From Epiperipatus broadwayi (taxonomy: Eukaryota; Onychophora; Udeonychophora; Euonychophora; Peripatidae), in NCBI GenBank assembly GCA_028023455.1, contig JAQFVV010000548.1, forward strand, positions 329,632 through 393,631: a stretch of 64,000 nucleotides of DNA. The letters run 5' to 3'. The position numbers and the translations under genes are program-made. Numbering within the stretch: the stretch's first letter is position 1; each line of letters opens with the position of its first letter. This document shows positions 37,383 to 47,328 of the stretch, in pieces. The notes under the pieces are model-generated. The model searched no databases, had not been told where the DNA came from, and worked only from the letters and a program-made list of their open reading frames with translations.

Positions 37383-37391
37383 GCCATCTTC
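37383..37391 (-). promoter_or_regulatory. YY1-like motif at the 5' end of the retrotransposon
   Basis: GCCATCTTC on the plus strand reads GAAGATGGC on the minus strand, matching the YY1 core. It begins 17 nt inside the element. Mammalian L1 has a YY1 site in the same place that sets the transcription start; function here is inference. Confidence 0.4.
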
Positions 37392-37506
37392 GTAACTAGT
37401 CTTAAAAAGCGTCCCTTAGTGTTGTACAGTTTTAGGAAGACGGGACGACTGTCCCTTTACCTTTATGTCTGTTATTCAAGGTAAGTCAACTTTTTAATCA
37501 TTTTAT

Positions 37507-40104
37507 ATGATGGAAAGTGATAATATAACCGATAAAACTAAAAATAAAGTAAGCCCCGATCTCAGCATTCAACCCAACAATGCGGTCATCGGCCGTAAAT
37601 TGTATAGCCTTAGATCTAATCTAAATGCATCTAAACCACCCGTTACAACAAATAAAAACCCACAAATGAGTAAATCAAAAGAAAATTCCATTGCAAATAT
37701 CAACAAAAGTTTAGAAAATATTCAACTTACCCCTAATACAAACAATAGAATAAATATCTCGTCAAGCGAAACTATTGATACAAGCGAAAACCAATCATTA
37801 CCTCTCCGAAGCCTTTACTCAACCACAGAAGATTATAATGAGCAATTTCCTTTGCCCAACAATTCAATTAAAACTATATCTGGAAATAAACAAAATTACC
37901 AACAAAATGATAAGATCACGAAGCTCTTAAAGTAAAACATTTTCCACCAGAGGTCGACAAAACCAGTACTGTGTCAGTACCGTTTGTCAACAGTAAATTT
38001 AAAAATAAAAAAGAAGAAATAAATTATAAAACTGATAAATTTCATTCTAAAACAATCAAAGATTTTAGCTCAGAACAATCCATTGCTACATCAGCTAACG
38101 TGCAAGCTAAACCAATTACCTCAATATCAATATTGGAAAATCCCACTACGTACGCAAATATCGTAAGGTCAAAAAATTCTGAGAGCATCTCTGAAAATAT
38201 TAAGGCCGATAATCTCAACGAATTATATTTGAATCTCACAGAATTAGACATAGAAAAAGAATCAAACACGCAGGAAAATGTCTCTTTTAATATAAACAAT
38301 ATTAACGATGATATGTTCCTAGAAATAAACAATGAGTTCAACAAAACGATACCCAACTCTCTATATAAATCATTTGCAAACTATTACAGTGATAAGTCTT
38401 TAATCTTAGCCATAACAAATCATCAATGTGCTTTATATAAATTCCCTGTAGAACAACTCTACAGTCTAATCAATCAAAAGCAATTAGGCAGAGGCATTCA
38501 CATGATCCTTAATCATCCCAATGACCGCTATGTGATCGTAGAGTTTAAAACGTGGGCAGACCGAATGAATTTTAAAAATAACTACAAATCTTTAGGAAAT
38601 TATATACTATGCTCCATAGATATGAACCGTCCAGTTACACTATCTGGCAGAATTCAAAACTGCCTTGCCCACTTAAATGAACAAGAAATACAAGACATCC
38701 TTATTAATTATGGTTCAGTTAGCAAATTTAAACACCTATTAAATCCTCACTCCGAAGATCAAATCCTGTCCAATACAGTTACCTTCACACTTACATTAAA
38801 GAAAAAATTATACCCACTGACATACCCACTATTATTACAGCAAGAGGCTCTCCTATGGTTTTGACATTCAGAGGAGTACAACCACAATGTTTCTTCTGCC
38901 TTCAAAGAACACACCTCATTAAAGACTGTGCAGCAAGAATATGCACACACTGTGGTATTAAAATGAATAAATTTCACAAATGTCCTGGTAGACCTATTAA
39001 CAAGTCCTTAAATAGACAATTATCACATAGGACTAATTCAAACAGCAACCTCACAAACCCAGATATTCAGATTCAAATAAATCCTCCAACAAAACCTTCC
39101 ACATCCAAAACTATATTTCAAAATGAAAATATTCAAGAAAGAACAAACGTCAACCTTTACACTAATAGTAGTAAATCAGAGAACCAAACAACAACAAATA
39201 CTGCTCCTAAACCAATCACGCAAACTAATAATACTCAAGATCAAACATTCAAAACAACTTATACTAATCCCCAAGAAATAATATTAGGTCAAACTCTTTC
39301 TACAAAAGAAGATAATATGACCAAACCATCTAAAGAGAACAAGATAAACCCAGGCGATGAAGAAAATACACTCAAAAAATGTCAAAACAATTCTTCCAAT
39401 ATAACTCCTAACCAGCTTAAAACAACTTATAACAACCCTAAACAGAGTGAACCACAAACTAACTGCAATTCTTCAACTCCTGCAAGAATTAACCTACCAG
39501 ACGAAAAGATCCATCAAACACCCAACCCGAAAGTCAGCATGATCGAAGATTCACAACTGTTACAGCAAACAGAGAATGTCTCAAGTCTAAAATTCGAACA
39601 AAAATCTTATGACAATAAAATAACACTACTATCAAAAGAACAGGAAAAGGAAAACAACACTAATCAACTTCAAAATCCTCAAAAAATTGACACAACAAAT
39701 ACCCAAAATACAATTAAGAAAATTAAAAGAAAATCAATTCGCTCAGATAAATCAAGCTCTGATGATGACAGCTCCCACCCGGTACTTTACTCACCACCCC
39801 CTCTAACAAACAAATCTCCGATAAATCCAACTCAAAGCTTCACAAATCCATAGAAAAAAAGAGGAAAACCATGGATCTTACAACCTTAGATACCATTGAT
39901 TCTCCCGATGAATCTCAGACAGATTACTCTACTCCATCAGACACCGAAGACTTTATGGATGCGATTCCTCAACCAACAAATATATCACCAAGCCATCTAC
40001 AAGTTCAATCACAAGTCTCTGACTGCCTAACAACATCAGACCTCATTAATATAGAGATGTCCCACATTCACTTGGATCACTTTGCTGAGGTCGGTTTAGA
40101 TTAA
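37507..40104 (+). CDS. Retrotransposon ORF1 (nucleic-acid-binding protein), three frame changes
   Basis: About 866 codons read in sequence across three frames, with breaks between 37914 and 37934, at the A6 run 38802-38807 and near the C5 run 39797-39801. The N-terminal third is rich in Asn, Ser, Thr and Lys. The middle (about 38390-38790) looks like the RRM-type fold region of non-LTR ORF1 proteins. It is followed by a perfect CX2CX4HX4C knuckle (CFFCLQRTHLIKDC, about 38889-38930) and a second cysteine/histidine cluster (CTHCGIKMNKFHKC). The C-terminal third is low-complexity, then basic (IEKKRK) and finally acidic. A short upstream frame starts at 37465. The ORF1 stop is 6 nt before the ORF2 start, in the same frame as the last ORF1 segment. 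Confidence 0.8.
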
Positions 40105-40110
40105 TCTATC

Positions 40111-43100
40111 ATGTTCTGCAAAATAGCTGGCATAAACATTCGCGGCATCAACTCAATCGATAGAGTTCTTGCCATTAAAAACTGGCTCTCACTCTGCTCC
40201 CCACATATACTTCTTATGGGTGAAACCAAACATCACTATAAGACTGACCATAAAATAATATCTCTTCTCTCCTCTCTCGGATTTACTAGATTTTCCATCG
40301 GCCATTCAGCTTCAGGTGGAGTCGGTATTCTTCTTAGCAAATCAGCACCACCAAAAAGTTTCAACATTCTATTCCTAGATGCCAATATTATTATTATAGA
40401 AATAGATTATTGGGGTTATCCGATCATCATAGCTTATATTTATACAGCCAAAGACACCTCTCAATATCTAAAAATAGTTCATATCCTAAATGCCATCAAC
40501 GCTAGCAGAGCCTCCCCTACCATTCTTCTCGGAGACTTTAACACCACCTACAATGACTTCAACAAGAGATTTTTGCATCTAATAAATCGCAGATTAATGT
40601 GTGGAGAGGGCTTCTTCCCACCCGAAGCCTACTCTTTCTATACTAAAACTAAAAAGTCCCTAATTGATCTGGTTTACTACACCCCAGACCTCCATTTCAA
40701 CCTTGATGCAGCCTTAACCCCTGTTGCTTTCTCCGATCATATGGCTCTGATCTTACAACTCACACCTATCTCAATCCCTACACCTATAGATGGACCTGGA
40801 AAAACCATGCGCATGATCACCCAATCAAACATGACCGAAGCGATAGTGTCTGAGTCATACATCTATTTCCAGAAAATAAACATCCTTTCCCTCCCTGCTG
40901 AGGAGGGCTGGTTTTCCTTCATCGGAATTCTTCAGTCCATATTAAATCACCACACCAGGAAAATCAAAGGACCAAATGGTCTTCTAAATGACCTAACAGA
41001 CATTAATATACAACTTCAAGCATCACAGCAAAATTTCACAAATACAGAAAAAATTATCTTCCTTAAAAACCTCTACAAAATCAAGCAAAAATCCCTTGCA
41101 GAATATATTTCCATCAGAAGAGCCAAATGCTTCTTAGCACAACAACACTGCTGGACGAGAGACTACCTCAGATGGGCACTGGGTTACAATAAAAAACAAA
41201 TCACTCCCACATCCATTTATACTAATGGTACCAATCTCATTGGCTATCCAATGATGCAGCACATCAGCAAACAATTCTGCCAATTAATGCAAAAAGATGG
41301 AGCCCCTCCAGTAAACAGCTGGTTGGATGCTGGAGACCCCAGCGAACATGGCATCACAGAAATCCAAATTAAAAAGAAGATATCATCACTCCCTGACAGC
41401 ATTCATCCTGGCCTTCACGGCATCCCAAATTTCCTTCTCAAACACCTCAGTCAATTCACTGTTCCAATTATTAAAAAAATGATAGATCACCTAGCTTCCG
41501 GCTACAGAAACATAGCAGATCTTTACCCTGTGGCACTTGTGCCTTTTATTAAAAAAGCAAAACCACTAAACGACATTAACAGTATCAGACCAATATCCAT
41601 GACCCCACTGCTTATCAAGATTATAGAGTCAGTCATTAAGGACCAAATCCAACCTCAAATTCTTAGCAATATCTCGCCAAACCAATACGGAAAAAAGGGA
41701 TCATCAACCTCGCAAGCTATGTCCAATATAACTGCACTGTTCAATCATATCAGAGTACATTGTAAATCCAAACCTATTGCCGTCCAACTGGATGTTGCAG
41801 CAGCATTCGATTCAGTACAGATCAACACCCTTCTGGATATTCTGATGGAATACGACATTCCAGCTGCAATTGTTCAGATTATCAGCAATCTGCTCAACAA
41901 CAGAGAGATTTTTCTCTCTCTTGATGGCAAGATCACTCCAGGTTTCAAGCCATACAAGTCGATCCCTCAAGGATCTCCGCTCAGTGCCCTTTTCTTCACA
42001 GCATACATCAACCCTCTTCTGGTGGATATAGAAAAAAACCTCCCTGGAATATTCCTTCCTTCTCTCAATAAAGATTTCAATGTATTCGCATACATAGATG
42101 ACATCATGGTTGTGCTTCCCACCATTAAATACCTTCCCCATCTCATGAACATCTTAAACAGAAATACAGTGAAACTTGGCCTACAAATAAATTTTAACAA
42201 ATCTTCCATCTGGAAGATAATGTCTAAAAACAAATTAACTCTTCCTTTTCTGCTAAACCACAAAGATACCTTGGCTTCCCAATCTTCAAACCTCCAACTG
42301 CAATGGCAAGAATGATTCAAGATGCAATCCTCCAATCAACTGAAGCCATCACCACTTCACTCTCTAGAGTATACCTTTCATTATATGGAAAGGTTAGCCT
42401 CCTCAACATGATCATAATGCCAAAAATCTCATATTATCTTCCATTCATTAAAATCACTAAACAGTTTCAAAATAAAATTAACCGATTATGCACCAAACTT
42501 CTCTGGAGAGGAAGGACTGTTGCCATTAGCTTGCGAGGTATCCAACGACCATGCAGGTTCAATGGACTGTCATTCCACTCAATACAGGCAATCATTTTAC
42601 AAAAAACTCACAATATTCTACATAATCTGATCCTCTCCTATGGATACTCCAACATTATGAAAAAAATTACACCAACTGATCGTCCCCCGCCCTTTTCCAG
42701 TTCATGGATATCATTGCTAATAGATCATCTACAACTTTATAACCCGACGATGTCCTCTAACCTTAACCAAAAAATCACTTTGTGGGAAGCATACAATCTA
42801 ATCAACTATAATCAACAACCCATTAAAACCAGCCTAAAAATAACCAACCAAAGACTCATTACACACTTCAAAAGATGGAGCCTTGAACCCAAATTCCTGG
42901 ACTTCATCATTAAAATTAATCTTGATGCGCTTCCCACAAATTGGTTTCTTTATCACCGAAGAGGTTTTACTAGCATTGACCCTATATGTGGTTTATGTGC
43001 TCGTGAAGATGAAACCACAGACCATATTATACACCGCTGTCCAAGACTTAAAATACTGAAAGATATAATCATAATCAATTCTTACATAAGATCTGAAATG

Positions 43101-43337
43101 ATTTTCTCACTTGAAAATGCCATTAATAGTGGAACTTTTTCAATAATAAGGCTCTCTATCTTTGTCCTTTATTCCATATGGATAGTGAGATGCAAAACTC
43201 TCATGGAATTACCCCTGCCACAAATCATACCATTGTTTTACCAGACTCTCAAAAAAATCAAGAAACGTGATCAGCTCCTTGCCTCCAGTAAAGTCTTTGA
43301 CGACACCTGGTCTCTAACCGCTCTATCCTTTTCCTGA
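40111..43337 (+). CDS. Retrotransposon ORF2: AP-endonuclease and reverse transcriptase, one frame change
   Basis: The N-terminus is an apurinic-type endonuclease with a GETK box (Glu38), the LLGDFNTT box near 40532 and SDHMAL near 40734. The RT follows: LDVAAAFDSV carries the first catalytic Asp (about 41790-41815), SIPQGSPLS lies near 41959, and YIDD is at 42091-42102. After a frame change near the T4 run at 42246-42249, the YLGFPIF block and the long C-terminal domain continue at 42255-43337. They include the CGLC...ETTDHIIHRC zinc motif (about 42985-43040). Total length, about 1,075 codons, is usual for such proteins. Apart from that one shift the frame is clean, so the protein may be intact in the genome if the shift is a consensus error. 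Confidence 0.88.
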
Positions 43338-43634
43338 TTGTCAACTCCCACCTACCCAGAATTCTAGAATAGACAATATTAAAAAGAAAATAGTCGTGTT
43401 ATTAAAAAAAAAAAAAAAAAGCTAATAACATTCATCAAGTTCTCAGTTTCTCATATTCTACACAAACCCTTCATTATACCTAACCACATAAGTGTATAAC
43501 AACTACTAACTAACATATTCTAGCCATATGTTAATCAGAACTTTTTATAATATTATTGTACAATTTATTCATTAACTTATCCATTATCAAAATGTAATCA
43601 CTATTTATTACTAATAAAATTTTTTGTTGAAATG

Positions 43635-43652
43635 AAAACTTTCTATATACAC
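43635..43652. repeat. Right target-site duplication (18 bp)
   Basis: AAAACTTTCTATATACAC, identical to 37349-37366; it closes the non-LTR retrotransposon. Confidence 0.85.
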
Positions 43653-43786
43653 GGCATTTATTTCTTATTTTATACCTAGTATATATATATGTAGATACGC
43701 AATTTACATACACAGAAAATATAACATGAGCCGCTCGAAATTATTGGCTCAATATATATATATATTAGAAAAAAAACAGTAGTTAG

Positions 43787-43854
43787 CAGTTTATAAAAAT
43801 ATATCTATAACCGTCACTAAGAAGTGACGGTTATAGATATATTTTTATAAACTG
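43787..43854. repeat. Perfect 32-bp hairpin with AAGA loop
   Basis: Arms 43787-43818 and 43823-43854 are exact reverse complements (CAGTTTATAAAAATATATC at the outside, CCGTCACT inside) around a 4-nt loop. Weaker pairing (ACAGTA...TACTGT) extends the stem outward. It lies just beyond the retrotransposon, next to a (TA)n tract. Confidence 0.85.
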
Positions 43855-44017
43855 TTAAGTACTGTAATAACAATTTTTATTTCATCTTCACTTTGCAATT
43901 AATTATATGCTAATGCATTGCAGTGAAAGTTTTTTATGTAATAATTTGTAGTCTTTTATTATATATATAAAACAAAATAAATGTCGCTAATATCAATAAT
44001 ACAATAACAAAACTTAA

Positions 44018-44807
44018 ATATATTCCAAACAATGGTAAACAATTTATAATACAATATAAATAAAAACTCAATAAAAACTCATAAAGAAATATTTTCGATT
44101 ATATTCATAATCATTTTCAACTCAACTTTCAAAATGGAATCATCTATTACCAACCGGAAACACATGTCGATTTAAATATCCCACAATTCATTAATCCTAA
44201 CATTTGCTGACTGTCTGTTTATTATCGTATTTTTATACCTACTAATAAAAACTGCCTCTTTAATTTTTCTTTTTTCATTATCTCTCTCTTGGCCTAAAAT
44301 TTTTATTTTATTTATATCAAAATTAAACTTAAAATTACAATTTCTATCATGATCATAAAAAACAGATTCAGTATATAACTTGACTTCATTACTATTATCA
44401 TTACATATCTGTATATAACTTGACTTCATTACTATTATCATTACATGTAATGAAGTCAAGTTATATACTGAATCTGTTTTTTATGATCATGATAGAAATT
44501 GTAATTTTAAGTTTAATTTTGATATAAATAAAATAAAAATTTTAGGCCAAGAGAGAGATAATGAAAAAAGAAAAATTAAAGAGGCAGTTTTTATTAGTAG
44601 GTATAAAAATACGATAATAAACAGACAGTCAGCAAATGTTAGGATTAATGAATTGTGGGATATTTAAATCAACATGTGTTTCCGGTTGGTAATAGATGAT
44701 TCCATTTTGAAAGTTGAATTGTGATTATGAATATAATCGAAAATATTTCTTTATGAGTTTTTATTGAGTTTTTATGTATTATAAATTGTTTACCATTGTT
44801 TGAAATA
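44018..44807. mobile_element. Palindrome of two truncated PLE 3' ends, head to head
   Basis: Left arm 44018-44447 (minus sense) and right arm 44448-44807 (plus sense) mirror each other with few differences. Each encodes the PLE tail SVFYDHDRNCNFKFNF...ERDNEKRKIKEA...NELWDI, with stop codons at about 44172 (minus) and 44665-44667 (plus). The 3' region follows, with GAUUAU(GA)AUAAUC and GAAA at about 44088-44125 (minus) and 44718-44752 (plus). The left arm has an extra ~40-bp internal duplication near the centre (GTATATAACTTGACTTCATT twice). The right outer end finishes in ATATATATAT. Confidence 0.85.
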
Positions 44808-44960
44808 TATATATATTCTAATTTGCAGACTTGGCACTTTCAGAGCTCTTGTTGCTCCATATATTTTCTAATATTAATTTATAAATTTACGTATATTATT
44901 TTTAAGAAATACAGACATCAATTTGTAATATTATTAATATATATATATATATATATATGA

Positions 44961-46055
44961 TAATCAAAACAAGTTATAAATTTTATAACTTGCCTTTAAG
45001 CTTGCATTTTATGATCACTAGATGGAGCTTACCAATCAGCTACAAACAAGCTTTAATTACATAAATGCTGAAAGAGATAGAATTCAAAATATTTATCGTT
45101 GTCACCCACCTCCAAACCAGCTGATTTCAAGATTATTCACACATGTCAGTGAAGGGCGGGAAACTAGAAACTAGACCTAAAATACTAACTCTAAAGTCAG
45201 CACTTATCAAACATATTTCTATCAATTTGAAAGCATGAATTTATTAGACACGTAAATGTCTTCAAACTCAGCCTAACAAATCATATAGCTATATGGGTCT
45301 GAAATCAGTTCAGTTTCACCATATAGTAAAAGCCTCTGCAATATATAGCATTGCAAAAACCTTCAAAGGTATATTTATGATAATCAAAACAAGTTATACA
45401 TTTTGTAACTTGCCTTTAAGCGTTCATTTTATGATCACTAGATGGAGCTTACCAATCAGCTCCAAACAAGCTTTGTTTACATAAATGCTAAAAGAGATAG
45501 AATTCAAAATCTATATTGTTGTCATGGACCTCCAGATGAGCTGGTTTTGAGCTTATTAGCTCATGTCAGTGAAGGTCTGGGAGAGTTGAAACAAAGCTTG
45601 TTTGGAGCTGATTGGTAAGCTCCATCTAATGATCATAAAATGCAAGCTTAAAAGCAAGTTACAAAATTTATAACTTGTTTTGCTTATCATAAATGTACCT
45701 TTGAAGGTTTTTCCTATGCTATATATTGCAGAGGCTTTTACTATATCATGAAACTGAACTGATTTCAGACCCATATAGCTATATGATTTGTTAGGCTGAG
45801 TTTGAAGACATTTACATGTCTAATAAATTCATGCTATCAAATTGATAAAAATGTGTTTGATAAGTGCTGACTTTAGAGTTGGTATTTTAGGTCTAGTTTC
45901 TAGTCTCCCAGCCCTTCACTGACATGAGCTAATAAGCTCGAAACCAGCTGGTCTGGAGGTGGGTGACAACAATAGAGATTTTGAATTCTATCTCTTTCAG
46001 CATTTATATAACCAAAGAGTTTGTTTGGAGCAGAGTGGTAAGCTCCATTTAATGA

Positions 46056-46060
<5 letters not shown>
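44961..46060. repeat. Diverged retrozyme-family copies: two plus-oriented, one inverted
   Basis: The same unit as in the 1.7-5.1 kb array is recognisable through shared blocks: TATGGGTCTGA, TCAGTTCAGTTTCACCA, CTCTGCAATATATA.CATTGCA, TTCAAACTCAGCCTA and TTTATGAT.A-TAGATGG. One full unit (44961-45376) and a partial unit (45376-45588) run in the array's orientation; from about 45590 to 46060 the unit runs in reverse. (TA)n tracts border both ends. Hammerhead regions lie at about 45105-45165 (minus), 45525-45580 (minus) and 45905-45967 (plus). All three have CTGACAT where CTGANGA is expected, so they are probably inactive. Confidence 0.85.
45905..45967 (+). ncRNA. Degenerate hammerhead of the diverged subfamily
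   Basis: Reading the plus strand, CCCUUCA opens stem I, then CUGACAU stands in place of CUGANGA, stem II is GAGCU(AAUA)AGCUC, then GAA, stem III ACC(AGCU)GGU, cleavage base C, and UGGAGG closes stem I. Stems II and III pair perfectly with different bases from those in the main array, while G8 and A9 of the core are changed. This supports the shared fold and suggests lost activity. Confidence 0.65.
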
Positions 46061-46084
<24 letters not shown>

Positions 46085-46089
<5 letters not shown>

Positions 46090-46976
46090 AACAATTGGGT
46101 CACATAGCACACAATAATGCAGTATGTGTGCATATATATATATATATAAAGTAAAGGAAAAGTAGATAACTTTTTGTAGATATTTTTTTATATATCCTAA
46201 AATAAAATAATAATAAGTAAAAGGTTAAAGAATTGTAATAGTGGTATTGTTATCAATAGATTAAAACCTGTCTATTTGTTTTGATGTTTTTAAGGTTCTT
46301 ACAGACTTTGGAATCTAAATAAATAGGTCCATTTATCATTACCCCTTATAGATTCTTAGATAAACTCTTAAAACTTTACAGTTTGTAATACAATATAAAA
46401 AAGTTTTATAGTTCATTTATTGATTTAGTTTTTTTTTTTGGCCCACTACCAAATCAATTATTCATATTTAATTTCTTAAAAAAATATACTTTGCAAATTT
46501 TTAAAAAATTTCACAAAACTTCTAACATTATGCTAAGAAAACATTTTATTCACATGAAATATTATGTCATATAAAATTTTTGAAAGGATAAAAAAGTGAA
46601 GAATAAATTGTTTAACGATTTCAACTTAACCCCAAAAAACATTTTTGATCAGCCCAAACAAAAAATTGCTACTATATTGTAAATTTTATTTAAGATATTA
46701 ATTTATTGTATTTATTTTTGTCTATTAACATTTTTGGGAGGGGAGCAAGTAATTGAAGTAGTATACATTGATAAACTGTATATTACAATTTGTCTGTGAT
46801 ATTTTTCTTTCTATATATTCGGCTATAAATATTTCAGACAAAAATAATTACTAGATGATATAATTGTAGCTTTTAATGTTTATTCTTAATTGGCATTGTG
46901 CTAAGTTATATTCTAGGTGGAAAATATTTATAAAAATTCCTGGAGAATTCCTCTTAAATTATTAAGATTTAAATGA
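46085..46976. other. AT-rich intergenic sequence
   Basis: No gene, known repeat or structured RNA was recognised. Confidence 0.5.
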
Positions 46977-47145
46977 AACGTTAAATACAATCATTTTAAA
47001 TAATAAATAATCTTATAATAAATAATACACACTCATAGTTTGCTATTTGATACACTTCCACTCTAATATTTGACAATATTAAAGTGAAAGTGTATATTAT
47101 TTATTATAAGAATATTTACTATTTAAAACGATTATATTTAACGTT
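46977..47145. repeat. ~169-bp nested foldback element (MITE-like)
   Basis: Outer arms starting AACGTTAAATA and ending TATTTAACGTT pair over about 60 nt. An inner inverted repeat (ACACTTCCACT.TAATATT and its partner) pairs again at the centre. It lies about 180 bp upstream of the GPCR start codon. Confidence 0.7.
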
Positions 47146-47303
47146 ATATATATATATATTCACGTTGTAATTTTTGTATATACAACATTTATAATTTAAA
47201 ACATTTATATTAACATTATATATATACATATTCACGTTGTGATTTATTGCATTATACACACCACACACATATATATATATTAAGTATTTTTTTTATTTTT
47301 AAT

Positions 47304-47305
47304 AG
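47304..47305 (+). promoter_or_regulatory. Possible 3' splice site upstream of the GPCR
   Basis: A T-rich run (TTTTTTTTATTTTTAATAG) ends in AG 23 nt before the GPCR start codon. It may be the acceptor of a 5' UTR intron. Confidence 0.35.
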
Positions 47306-47328
47306 TGAACAGTAGTCAAAGATTTTAA

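Larger units (their letters stand above)
37367..43634 (+). mobile_element. Full-length two-ORF non-LTR retrotransposon (6.27 kb)
   Basis: The element has a 140-nt 5' UTR, ORF1 with zinc knuckles, ORF2 with AP-endonuclease, RT and a C-terminal CCHC motif, and a ~300-nt 3' UTR with an internal A17 run and an AATAAA at 43614-43619. An 18-bp perfect duplication flanks it on both sides, the size expected from target-primed reverse transcription. No 5' truncation is evident. The coding strand is richer in GC and C than its surroundings. Clade not assigned: the endonuclease and CCHC tail fit the I/Jockey/R1 and L1/Tx1 groups. Four single-step frame changes are the only defects seen. Confidence 0.88.

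Noticed and set aside
37465-37497. Upstream 11-codon frame and donor-like AAGGTAAGT in the 5' UTR of the non-LTR element
   Set aside because: No acceptor or alternative transcript structure supports an intron; kept only as a possible uORF.
36935-43428. Alternative 15-bp repeat AAAAAAAGCTAATAA as borders of the non-LTR element
   Set aside because: It is low complexity, and the 18-bp repeat at 37349 and 43635 fits the 5' UTR start and the 3' UTR end better.
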